Below the pieces are notes generated by a model that saw nothing but the letters and a program-made list of their open reading frames with translations, had not been told where the DNA came from and ran no database searches. From Breviolum minutum Mf 1.05b.01 (taxonomy: Eukaryota > Sar > Dinophyceae > Suessiales > Symbiodiniaceae), in NCBI GenBank assembly GCA_000507305.1, contig DF239054.1, forward strand, positions 1 to 64,000: a DNA stretch of 64,000 nucleotides. Reading direction: 5' to 3'. Position 1 is the first letter of the stretch; each line of letters begins with the position of its first letter. This document shows, piece after piece, positions 55,352 through 63,949 of the stretch. A program made the position numbers and the translations under genes.

Positions 55352-56257
55352 ATGGCTTCACAGTGCAAAAGAAAGCGCTGTGCTGATGTGCGCAAAAGAA
55401 AAGCAGTGAAGAAAAAGAAGAGTGGCAAAAAACGTCCAGAACAAGTTTGGAAGAGTCAAACTCAAGAGATCCAAGCACAAGGAACACTGGCCAGTCTTTT
55501 GGCTTTTGTGATGCCTTACCTTTGCGCATTTGGTGAGCAAGCTGCTGACCTTCAAAGTTTGGAGCTCTTTGCTGGGAAAAAGGCAATCAGCCGGGCAACA
55601 CAGAAGTTTGGTTTCCAAGCTTGCGCCCTGGACAAAACATATTCTTCAGAGGACATCATGGACATTTGCACAGAAAAGGGCTTCAGGCATGCGTTGCAGC
55701 TTGCTTGCCGTTTGATGCCTGGCTCTACATGTTGGGCAGCTCCTGTTTGCTCTAGTTGGGTGTGGGTGTCAAGATCCAGCAGCGGCAGAAATGCTCGAAG
55801 ACCGCAAGGAGACACCAAAATTTCTTGGGTGTCCCAAGGCAATCTTCAAGTGAAGCTGACTGTGACAGTGCTGTTGGTGGCCTTCATGCGCGGTGCTTAT
55901 GTGTATATAGAGCAGCCATGCTCCAGCATGATGGAACTATTTGAACCCATGACCAGCTTTGTCAAATTAATTGCGCAACAAAAATGTCGTGTGACCTTGG
56001 GCGCATATGGCGCCGAAAGCGCCAAGCCCATTTACATTTACACAAATGATCCATGTGCGTACAGGTTGCAGAAGAAAATCCCCAAAGGGGCAGAATTTGT
56101 GCAATTGTGCACAAAATCTGAGAATGGATCTGTAACAGGTATCAAAGGTGTCCTGAAAGCTTCTCAAGCTTATCCTGAGGACTTTGGGAAAGCAGTTGCA
56201 AGTGCCACTGCTTCGAATATTTTGAATTCTTTTGGCTTCACTGACTTTACCAACTAA
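55352..56257 (+). CDS. Methyltransferase-like protein (element gene 2)
   Basis: 301 residues. The start ATG follows GCC. A Lys/Arg-rich N-terminus (residues 6-30) looks like a nuclear localisation signal. Residues 69-87 (SLELFAGKKAISRATQKFG) resemble motif I of cytosine-5 methyltransferases, with an acidic residue following (CALD) where SAM ribose is bound. APVCSSWVW (130-138) sits where the catalytic PC motif IV would be, and YIEQP (185-189) sits where ENV motif VI would be. The usual PCQ and ENV are not kept, so it may be a diverged or non-DNA methyltransferase. No target-recognition domain is visible after residue 200, and the protein is shorter than typical DNA methyltransferases. It lies 193 bp downstream of gene 1. 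Confidence 0.7.
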   Translation: MASQCKRKRCADVRKRKAVKKKKSGKKRPEQVWKSQTQEIQAQGTLASLLAFVMPYLCAFGEQAADLQSLELFAGKKAISRATQKFGFQACALDKTYSSEDIMDICTEKGFRHALQLACRLMPGSTCWAAPVCSSWVWVSRSSSGRNARRPQGDTKISWVSQGNLQVKLTVTVLLVAFMRGAYVYIEQPCSSMMELFEPMTSFVKLIAQQKCRVTLGAYGAESAKPIYIYTNDPCAYRLQKKIPKGAEFVQLCTKSENGSVTGIKGVLKASQAYPEDFGKAVASATASNILNSFGFTDFTN

Positions 56258-56385
56258 TTAGCTCAGCGTTTTTCTTTGAAATGCTGAAATTCGTGGAAAT
56301 GCAACATATTTGGGACAATATATTTTTATATGTGATGCTAAAAACATACTTGCACTGCTTCGTGTTGTTTTCCTTGTTGTTAGTG

Positions 56386-56477
56386 AGGGCTGAAAAGCCC
56401 TAATAATTCTGAGGGCTGCAAAGCCCTAATTGTGAGGGCTGCAAAGCCCTAATTAATTGTGAGGGCTGCAAAGCCCT
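56386..56477 (+). repeat. Four tandem GNRA-loop hairpins
   Basis: AGGGCTGAAAAGCCCT (56386-56401) and AGGGCTGCAAAGCCCT at 56412, 56435 and 56462. Each forms a 6-bp stem with a GAAA or GCAA tetraloop. They lie in the spacer after the methyltransferase-like gene and may be 3' UTR or processing signals. Confidence 0.8.
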
Positions 56478-56642
56478 GTTTGCATGCTGTTTCCTGCACT
56501 TATAGGGTGGAAAGTATAAAAGGTCGCTGCAGTCACGCAGTAAGTATGAAATGTCACTGCAGTCATGCAGTAATGTTGCCGGGTGCAGCAGTGAACAACT
56601 CAAACGGTTGGGTTAGAAACGTGTGTGGAGTATAACTCAGCT

Positions 56643-57727
56643 ATGCCTGGGTTTGATGGCCGTGGTGCGCGCGATGCCATGCGTACGTTGTGGCTGCAGC
56701 AAACTGGAGGCTTTGGATTTTTTTTGAAAATTTCAAAGATTTTCAAGGTAATTTTGAAACAGTGACCCTGTTTCAAGGCAATTTTGAAACAATGACCATG
56801 TTTGCAGGTGCTATAAGTTTCCCGGAGTTCTTGCAGGAGCATGCTTTGGCGGCCAGCTTTGGTGTAAACTCCCTGCAAGTACCAGTACCTCAGCCAATGC
56901 AGCCTGTACCGCAGCCAATGCAGCAGGCTGTGCCTATGCAAACTATGCCGTTGCAGCAGCAAGGAGTGCCTATGCAAACTGTACCAGTGCAGCAGCAAGT
57001 GCCTATGCCAACTATGCCGGTGCAGCAGCAAGGAGTGCCTATGCAAACTATGCCGGTGCAGCAGCAAGCAGTGCCTATGCAAACTATGCCTGTGCAGCAG
57101 CAAGGAGTGCCTATGCAAACTATGCCGGTGCAGCAGCAAGCATTCATGGATTCGAATGTGCCGCCATGGAGAGCTACAGCTGCAGCTGTGCCTATGGCTC
57201 CAGCAACCACCGCTGCGCCTGTGGCCCCAGCAACCACCACTGCGCCATTGGCTCCAGCAACCTCTAAGGCACCCACTCCTGCTGCAGCTGGAGATAGCAA
57301 ATCAGATGATAAGAACTGGTGGTGGCACCCCAAAAAGGGTTGGGTACAGTGGAGTACCAGCGGAAAGTCTAAAGGCCACGATGGCGATGGTGGCACTACA
57401 GGTACTGGTGGCGATGGTGGCGCCACAGCTACCGATGGTACAGGTACTGGTGGCGATGGTACAGGTACTGGTGGCGATGGTACAGGCACTGGTGGCGATG
57501 GTACTGGCGGCGATGGTGGCAATGGCGGCGATGGTACTTCGTCGTGGAAGGCGAAGCCATGGAGTAGGCAGGCATCGCCTTATGCACGGTGCAACGTGTG
57601 CAGGAAGGTAAGCTTTGTCTTCAGGACCAGCCCAATTCGCACTGCAAAAGTGCAACACTGCCGTAACAGGCGTTGTGCCCGAAACGGAGGAAAAGACAAA
57701 GGCCAGTTGAAGGACTGTCTCTGGTAA
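56643..57727 (+). CDS. Gln- and Gly-repeat protein with C-terminal Cys cluster (element gene 3)
   Basis: Exon 1 is 56643-56709 and exon 2 starts at 56807. A GC-AG intron (GGAG|GCTTTGG .. TTTGCAG|GTGC) joins the frame so that the start reads MPGFDGRGARDAMRTLWLQQ and then TGGAISFPEFLQ. Without splicing, this frame has only a GTG start at 56690. The middle has six copies of an 11-12-residue unit (VPMQTMPVQQQ type), then an Ala/Pro/Thr segment, a SDDKNWWWHPKKGWVQW block, and Gly-Asp-Gly-Thr repeats. The end carries CNVC and HCRNRRC, perhaps a zinc-binding cluster. Low complexity suggests an RNA- or protein-binding, phase-separating type of protein; function unknown. The stop at 57725-57727 may be bypassed by splicing to the exon at 58021. 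Confidence 0.65.
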
Positions 57728-58020
57728 AAAAACAATGGACTTTTTGGTGGAAATAACACCCTTAATTGTGTTTTGGGAAGGAAATTTATGGGGAAATAAC
57801 ACCCTTCTGTTTGGGGAAGTTTCTTTGAAGGTACGTTTTGGGGCTAAAACCTGCAATATTTTGTGCATAAATTCCTGGGAAAAAAACAAAATTGGAAGGA
57901 AGAAGATAAAACATCCATCTTTTTATGGGTCAATCCTGGAAATTTTGGTCATCAAGGCGCTTTTTTTTTATGTGGTCTGAAAAGACCTTCCTCCCACAAG
58001 TCCTCAACAAAACAATCTGC

Positions 58021-58424
58021 AGGAGATCGACTGGATGGCTGACCATGAGAAGTCCGGTATGGCCATCTCGGATGACAGCAATGATGACTTGGAAGAAGAA
58101 GAAGATGATGATGATGAGGAAGAAGAAGATGGAACTGGTGGGGGTTCCAAAGTGAAGGCCCCTGCAGTGAAGGCCCCTGTTCCTGCAGGTAAGGTACCTG
58201 TCCCTGCAGCACCTGCAGTAGTTGCTGTCCCTGCTCTGGCTGGTTCTTCGTCCAAGGCGAAGGCCAAGAAGGTCAAAAAGGGCTGCAAGGTAAAGAAGCA
58301 GGAACGCAAGCCAAAGAAGTTTGCAACTCTTGCACCTGTGCCAGGCCACAAGGCTCTGGAGGATAGGAAAGATGGGAAAGGTCCTGATGGTGCTGGTGGT
58401 GGCGGCACTGCTTTGAAAGCCTAA
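58021..58424 (+). CDS. Acidic/Lys-rich ORF, probably a further exon of element gene 3
   Basis: Open from an acceptor-like CTGCAG|GAG at 58021 (EIDWMADHEKSGMAISDD) to TAA at 58424. A run of Glu/Asp is followed by Val-Lys-Ala-Pro repeats and a basic tract (KAKKVKKGCKVKKQERKPKK). It could start on its own at the ATG at 58035. It could also be spliced in frame from gene 3 via GT at 57610 (CRK|EIDW) or a GA donor at 57714 (QLK|EIDW). I cannot decide between them. Confidence 0.5.
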
Positions 58425-58612
58425 ATGAGAAGGCTGTATATGCATGATGCCTGCACGATCGGATGGCTGGCTACCAAAGCCATGGTATGTGTTTTTGCAG
58501 GTTCTTCCAAGAAAAAAAGGTGTGGGTGCTGAAGAGTTTAAAAAGTCTTGGAACATTTTGGCCAAACCCCCCAAATTCTTTTTTTTTGCGATCGGAACCC
58601 TTCCAACCTGGA

Positions 58613-58682
58613 AATCTTATAACTGTCTTATAACTGTCTTATAAGTGCAGTTATAAGACAGTTATAAGACAGTTATAAGATT
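58613..58682. repeat. Perfect 32-bp palindrome with 6-nt loop
   Basis: Left arm 58613-58644, loop GTGCAG, right arm 58651-58682. The arms consist of ATAACTGTCTT units and their complement. Outside, weaker complementarity (GATCGGAA and GGAACATTTT against TTCCGATC and AATGTTCC) extends the hairpin to about 58550-58740. Confidence 0.9.
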
Positions 58683-58753
58683 TTGGGTTTTGAAATTTTC
58701 CGATCGGAATTTTTCTGAAAAAAATGTTCCAAAACAAAAACCCAAAAGATTTG

Positions 58754-58822
58754 AAGGCTGAAAAAGCCTTAAAATATATGTGGGCTGCAAAGCCCTCACA
58801 AAAAGAAAGGTTTTCAAACCTT
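58754..58822. repeat. Three short hairpins
   Basis: AAGGCTGAAAAAGCCTT (58754-58770), GGGCTGCAAAGCCC (58782-58795, GCAA loop) and AAAGGTTTTCAAACCTTT (58805-58822), following gene 3 and its possible last exon. Confidence 0.7.
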
Positions 58823-59130
58823 TTCCCTTTTTGGGATTTTTTAATCCCAATTTGATCCATCAACCTTTATTGCCCCAAAAGAAGTTAAAGGATACAGGGG
58901 AAGCCACCCAAACCCCCCAAAATAGATTTTAGAGATCTAGATTTAAGTATATAGATTTTGGAGATCTACTAGATAGAGCTTGTAGATCTACAAGTAGATT
59001 TTGAACATCCATATTTGGAATTTGGAAATCTATATTTAGATTTGGAATTTGGATATCTATATTCTATGGGAAACAATATGGTTTACAACCCCAAATTTTA
59101 TTATTCAAAATATAGGTAAAATAGATTAAT

Positions 59131-59470
59131 TTTGGGGAAAGTGATATAATTTTGGAGAAAGGAAAATAATTTTGGGGAAAGGAAAATAATTTTGGGGAAA
59201 GGAAAATAATTTTGGGGAAAGGAAAATAATTTTGGGGAAAGGAAAATAATTTTGGGGAAAGGAAAATAATTTTGGGGAAAGGAAAATAATTTTGGGGAAA
59301 GGAAAATAATTTTGGGGAAAGGAAAATAATTTTGGGGAAAGGAAAATAATTTTGGGGAAAGGAAAATAATTTTGGGGAAAGGAAAATAATTTTGGGGAAA
59401 GGAAAATAATTTTGGGGAAAGGAAAATAATCTTGGGGAAAGGAACATATTTTTGGGGAAAGGGAAATAAT
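59131..59470. repeat. 20-bp minisatellite
   Basis: About 16 tandem copies of GGAAAATAATTTTGGGGAAA, nearly identical except at both edges. The unit is not a multiple of three and the array creates open frames on the minus strand that I do not accept as genes. Confidence 0.95.
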
Positions 59471-60255
59471 TTGTGTCCGAAATGGGGAGAATAGAATTTT
59501 TCCAAAAACACCCGCGGTTGTGAAAATATTTTGAAGGGGTATTCAAAATATCTTCAAGATGTATTGGGAAGGTTGCAGCTGGTTGTAAGCTGGTCTGTGT
59601 TTGGAAGCAAGTGTTTGGAAAGTCCGTGGTGCAGCCACTGCGTCTGTGCAGCTTTTGCACTCAGAGCCATTGCGGAATCTCAGCCTTCGAAGTTAGTGAG
59701 GCATGGATAGCAAGCGGTCAGAAATGATATCCTATCTGGAAGTGATAGGTTGCGAGCGTTTGTGTCTCTCGTGTTGGATGCCAGCTTTGGAAGAGTACTT
59801 GGAAGAGTTTCTTGTCCGATGTTTTGCAATTGTGGTTTGTTTTGGTTTGTTTTGACTACATATGTCTACATATACTCACGTTGTTTATTTGTGGATTTCA
59901 TGAGATTCTGAGGAAGGATTGGAAGGTGTTGCAAACAATTTGTCGAGACTGCTATTGCGATGAGCTTTCTTTCCAAGCAATGGCAGAATTGGAAAGTAGC
60001 AAGGGCAGCAACTGCAGTGCGCCGCAAGAGTCACAGCAGTGAATCCAATTTTTTTTGAAACAGACTCTTTCCTGAGTCTGCAAAAAGAAGCTGCAGCTGC
60101 GAGTGGAAAGTTGTTTTTTTTTGTGAAGGCTGGAAAGCCTATCGTGGTTGCTTCAGTCCTGCCTGCCAAGTTTTGCATAGAATCCTGTAAGACTTTTGAA
60201 TTACCGCAGCTCTTTCTGGTGTTTGTTTTTGTCCTCCGCTTCTCTGGTTTCAGCC
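59471..60255. other. Spacer before element gene 4
   Basis: No supported gene. A short open frame at 59812-60042 ends in MAELESSKGSNCSAPQESQQ and could be a 5' exon. A hairpin AGGCTGGAAAGCCT (GGAA loop) lies at 60127-60140. Confidence 0.4.
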
Positions 60256-61401
60256 ATGCCTCCAAGCATGAAGCGCCCTGCAGCTGTGGTGGAGGCTCCA
60301 GAACCTGAGCCTGCAATGAAGAAACCAGCTGCTGCAAAAGCAGCTTCGGCTAAAGCAATTGCAGAGGAGACTAAGCCTGCAGATGAAATGAAGCCGCGCC
60401 CTGAATGTGTGGCAGAGCTCAAGAAGATTGAGGATGACCCTAAAATCAAGCCTTTGGACAAGAAGTTGGCTCGCTTCAGAGCTTGTGCAGATCCAAACGC
60501 TGATGGCTCAGAATTGTTCCAGCTGCTGAAGAAGTTTTTTGAACCTGGTGAGATGAGTGCTCTGTGGGGGCGTTTTGGCACTTTGGTCAATGGCCAATCC
60601 CCTGAGACGCAGCAAGCGTGGCAGAAAATTTGCAGCATGGATTGGCGCTCTGGGAAACAAGAAGCGAAAGGCAAAATCTTGGCAATGCAGGTGGTGAACC
60701 CCAGCAAGTGGAAGGAGTTTCTGGTGCATGAGTCCAACACTTTGACCCGCAAAGTGACCAAAGAAGTGAAAAAGAAAAGGTACTACAGAGGTGAATTGGT
60801 CCAATTGCACGGCCAAGAAGAATTTGACGACTTTGTTTCCAAAGGCAAGTTCGAAGTGGATGAGGACAGCGATGGCGATGAATGCTTTTACAAGAAAGAA
60901 AAGGCTGAGATTGACTCCTTGGAAATGGCTCGCGTGGCAAAGACTCAGAAGACTCGGTCCAACGCCAGTGGCGGCGAGGTGGATGCTTTGAATTCTGCTT
61001 TCAAAGCAGAATTCCAAGGCAAAGGTGGGCCAAAGGAATTGACCGATGGCACCAAAAAGTCCAACAAGAACAAGACCAAGCCTGAGCCCAAAGAGGAGAC
61101 TCCTGCTGACAAGTGCTTGAAGGCTTGCAACACAGCACTGAAAGCGGTGGTGCGTCACCAGGGCCAATTGCTTGTGGCAATTTCCCAGCTCGAGAAGATC
61201 AAAATGGCAACCGGAATCCGCCAGAGCTGTGCGGCTTGCTTGAATGTGAACAAGAAGATCCACGCGCAGTTGCAGGTCCTCGTGGCTGACTTCAAGATGA
61301 CCCCTGCTGCCAACGCTTTGCTGGACAAGGTCGAGAAGCATTGCGCTGAGTCCACTGACCTTCAGAAGAAGGCGAAACCCTTCCTGAAGGAGACAAAGTA
61401 G
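60256..61401 (+). CDS. Lys-rich protein of unknown function (element gene 4)
   Basis: 381 residues from the ATG in CAGCCATGCC; the frame is open 60 nt upstream but only with a TTG. The N-terminus (MPPSMKRPAAVVEA) with KRPAA and KKPAAAKAA is a pattern common in dinoflagellate nuclear proteins. Residues about 45-190 form a mostly helical domain (ELFQLLKKFFEPGEMSALW, TQQAWQKICSMDW). An acidic patch follows (FEVDEDSDGDE), then a basic Asn/Lys linker and a C-terminal helical domain with CSAACL-like Cys residues (QSCAACLNVNKK). No enzyme motif. It may be a DNA- or chromatin-associated accessory protein of the element. Confidence 0.75.
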   Translation: MPPSMKRPAAVVEAPEPEPAMKKPAAAKAASAKAIAEETKPADEMKPRPECVAELKKIEDDPKIKPLDKKLARFRACADPNADGSELFQLLKKFFEPGEMSALWGRFGTLVNGQSPETQQAWQKICSMDWRSGKQEAKGKILAMQVVNPSKWKEFLVHESNTLTRKVTKEVKKKRYYRGELVQLHGQEEFDDFVSKGKFEVDEDSDGDECFYKKEKAEIDSLEMARVAKTQKTRSNASGGEVDALNSAFKAEFQGKGGPKELTDGTKKSNKNKTKPEPKEETPADKCLKACNTALKAVVRHQGQLLVAISQLEKIKMATGIRQSCAACLNVNKKIHAQLQVLVADFKMTPAANALLDKVEKHCAESTDLQKKAKPFLKETK

Positions 61402-61583
61402 TCAACTCACAGAAGTTGCTAAGATTCGAATTGTATTTCTGCGCCACGTAGGCACAGGATGTTTTTGAAGGGCTGGGTAGCTAGCCTGTAGCTTGAGTGG
61501 GCACATCACGCAGCTGGTTGAAGCAAAGGCATTTTGCACAAAAAAATTGACTGCATGGTTTCCTGCCTGTGTTACTTTTTGTG

Positions 61584-61599
61584 CGGGCTGCAAAGCCCG
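61584..61599 (+). repeat. GNRA-loop hairpin
   Basis: CGGGCTGCAAAGCCCG, a 6-bp stem with GCAA tetraloop, in the spacer between gene 4 and the transposase gene. Confidence 0.75.
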
Positions 61600-61684
61600 A
61601 AAACCACCAACATGCATTGCAGTTGCACATGTGGTCGACCAAATACCAGAGAGATCACTGTAGCTGCTTTCTCAAATTGAAGCA

Positions 61685-63606
61685 ATGAAACGAAGAAGGC
61701 CAACCCTTGAAGCCGCGCTTGCATCCCATGCGTCAGCAAGAAAAGACCCAAAGGTGGCCAATGGAAAGGCAGCAGAAGCAGAAGAGCAATCCTCTGCGCT
61801 TGCAGAGATCCTTTTGGAGTGGGTGTCTTGGGGAGTGATTTCATTCCCCATGGTGCAGCAGGCAGCTGCAGCTGCCATGCAGGATGGAGCAAGCGGACAT
61901 GGTTTGCCAGAGCTGGCTTCTCTAGGTGGCCCCAACACATTGCCAAGAAACATGCGCAGGGACTGTCTGAGAAAATTGGACCTATCATTTGTTGAGCCTG
62001 ACATGGTGAAGTTACCTATGATGCCAGCCAAAGGTGAAAAAAAGGTCATCTGGGTGGAGCATCCAATTTTTCTTCCGCATGTGATGTTTGATCATTTGTA
62101 CCAAGAGCACAGAGATTTCTTCATGGAACAAATCCGCAAAGCTGGTCCACATGTTTTCTGGGAGCAGTGCCCTGACAATGACCCAAGATTACGTGGACAT
62201 CCTGTGTTGGACATGCCAGGCTTTGAAACAAAAGCGTGCCCTCTGATCTTGCATGGAGATGGAGCCCAATACACAACGCACCACGATTCCATCAAAAGTT
62301 TGCAATGGTCATTTTTGGGGTCAGATAGCGTTGGAAACCGTACCTGGGACCACGTTTTTCTCATCGTTGTTTTGGTCTCCAGAATTTGCTGCAAAATGGA
62401 AGAGCACGATGTGGACACTTGGGATATCATATTCCGCATGGTAGTGTCCAGCTTCAATTCTCTTTTGATTGGTCGCTGGCCCAGCTCAGATCCGCATGAG
62501 GCAGGCAATCCCATAGCAGATGGTGACTATTTTGCTTTCCTATACGTGATCACCGCGGACATGGAATATGCGTGCAATGTCCTTTGCTTGGAACACTTCA
62601 ACGCAGTTGATTTTTGCTGGCTCTGCAAAGCCAAGCAGAATGATAGTGAGTTGAATTTTAGACATGTTTCTGAAGATGCACCCTGGCGAGCCACCCTACT
62701 TAGCCCTGACAAATCCTTTCTGGATGATGGGCACTGCCTTTGGCATACAGCAGGAATCAACAGGTATAGCTTTGTAGGCGACTGGTTGCACACTGTCCAT
62801 TTGGGCATTCTTTGCCATCTCCTGGGTAGTGCTATGGATTGGTTGGCTGAAGAGTACCCTGGAAGTCGAGATGCTCGCTGCGCTGCTCTCTGGAACAAGA
62901 TGGTGGCTACCCACAAGCAACTAGGCGCCTTTGCCCGCAGTATGTTTTTTTTTCAAAAATTCTTTTAGGAACACCATCTTCACATTCGCCTTTAGGTTTG
63001 CCCATGGCACTGCACAACTTGGTGCCCAGCATGTTCATGAGCACCGCTGAGAAATATGCTGAGCTCAAACATGTGAGAGCTTCAGAAGTTTCTCAACTTC
63101 TCCCTGTTGTCTTGGAATTGGTTGAAGAAAGGGTGGGCCGTTTTGCCAAAGAAGGTCACATAGTTCACGTGGTGAATGTCGACAATTTCGAGACGGTGTT
63201 GAGGTATAGCCTGCAAGCCATGAGCCTCTTTGAAGATCACGTTCGCTCAGAGCTTTTTTTTTGGGACAAAGACACTTTAGATCATCTGCACCATGTGATG
63301 CTCAATTTCCAAGGCGCTTACCTGCACTTGGCAGATATGGCAATGAATAGTGGCAAATTGTGGTTTGCATACCCAGTCAAAGGTCACTACTTTGAACATT
63401 TAGTGAGGCACCACGCAGGCTTAGTGCCTAGCCGCGTCTGGTGCTACCGCTATGAAGATTTCATGGGTCGCTTGGTGCAGTGCGCTCAAAGATGCATTCA
63501 AGGATCTGCATTGACTCAAATTGGAAGGAAAGTTTCTGAAAATTACAGAATGGCTCTGAGCATTCGCTTGAGCCGTTGGAAGAAGAAACGCGAACAGAAA
63601 TCATAA
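61685..63606 (+). CDS. Putative CMC/KDZ-like DDE transposase, two exons (element gene 5)
   Basis: Exon 1 is 61685-62939 and exon 2 is 62996-63606, joined over a 56-nt GT-AG intron (CGCA|GTATGT .. TTTAG|GTTTG). The Ser codon is split and the product is 621 residues. Features reminiscent of CACTA/Plavaka/KDZ-type transposases are CPLILHGDGAQYT (Asp192, candidate first catalytic residue) and TADMEYACNVLCLEHFN (Asp292, candidate second). There is also a CWLC pair at 311-314 within the core, DWLHTVHLGILCHLLGSAM (about 366-384), and a C-terminal segment YPVKGHYFEHLVRHHAG. The third acidic residue is not certain. The gene lies 158 bp from the right TIR and all others lie upstream in the same direction. 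Family assignment is by pattern from memory and needs a profile search. Confidence 0.65.
62940..62995 (+). other. Intron of the transposase gene
   Basis: 56 nt, GT at 62940-62941 and AG at 62994-62995, AT-rich. Without removal the frame ends at a TAG in the intron. Splicing restores GAFARSLPMALHN across the junction. Confidence 0.75.
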
Positions 63607-63764
63607 CTGCAGCGCTATAGAAGTGGCACAAAAGAGTTTTGCAAATGAAGCTTCCAAAGACCACACAGACACCTTATATATATATATATATTTTTTTTGT
63701 TTTGTGAGGCTTGCAAAGGCCTACATATAATATATATAAATATATCATATAAATAAAAACATCT

Positions 63765-63949
63765 TTTATCGGAAAATGATATATCATTCTCCGATAAACA
63801 CACTTCCGATATCACTTTTGCTATCAAAAGCGCTTTTGATAGCAAAAATGATATCGGAAAGCGCTTTTAACATCAAAAGCGCTTTTGATAGTAAAAGCGC
63901 TTTCCGATATCACTTTTGGATGAAAAAGTGTAAGGTTGGAGCCTTTGGG
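63765..63949 (-). repeat. Right terminal inverted repeat
   Basis: From TTTATCGGAAAATGATATAT to GGTTGGAGCCTTTGGG. It matches the left TIR in inverse orientation and ends at the single N at 63950. Confidence 0.85.

Larger units (their letters stand above)
53536..63949 (+). mobile_element. Multigene DNA transposon-like element with palindromic TIRs
   Basis: About 10.4 kb between inverted repeats of about 185 bp (53536-53719 and 63765-63949). Five genes lie inside, all on the plus strand: a Lys/Ala-rich protein (53905), a methyltransferase-like protein (55352), a Gln/Gly-repeat Cys protein (56643), a Lys-rich protein (60256) and a CMC/KDZ-like transposase (61685-63606). The last gene sits next to the right end, as is common for transposases. 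I infer that the unit moves by cut-and-paste. The target duplication cannot be read because the right boundary falls on an N at 63950, and the sequence after it repeats part of the TIR. The left TIR could also extend beyond 53536. Confidence 0.75.

Noticed and set aside
56600..57522. Long minus-strand ORFs opposite gene 3
   Set aside because: They mirror the Gln and Gly repeats of the plus-strand gene, whose spliced start and composition are more convincing.
59131..59470. CRISPR-like array
   Set aside because: The units are contiguous with no unique spacers and the setting is eukaryotic; it is a minisatellite.
59064..59660. Repetitive ORFs on the minus strand (FPFPKI-type repeats)
   Set aside because: They arise from the 20-bp minisatellite, where a non-triplet unit lacking stops opens several frames.
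60508..61341. 277-codon minus-strand ORF
   Set aside because: Antisense shadow of the Lys-rich gene 4; Leu-rich composition follows from Lys/Glu codons read backwards.
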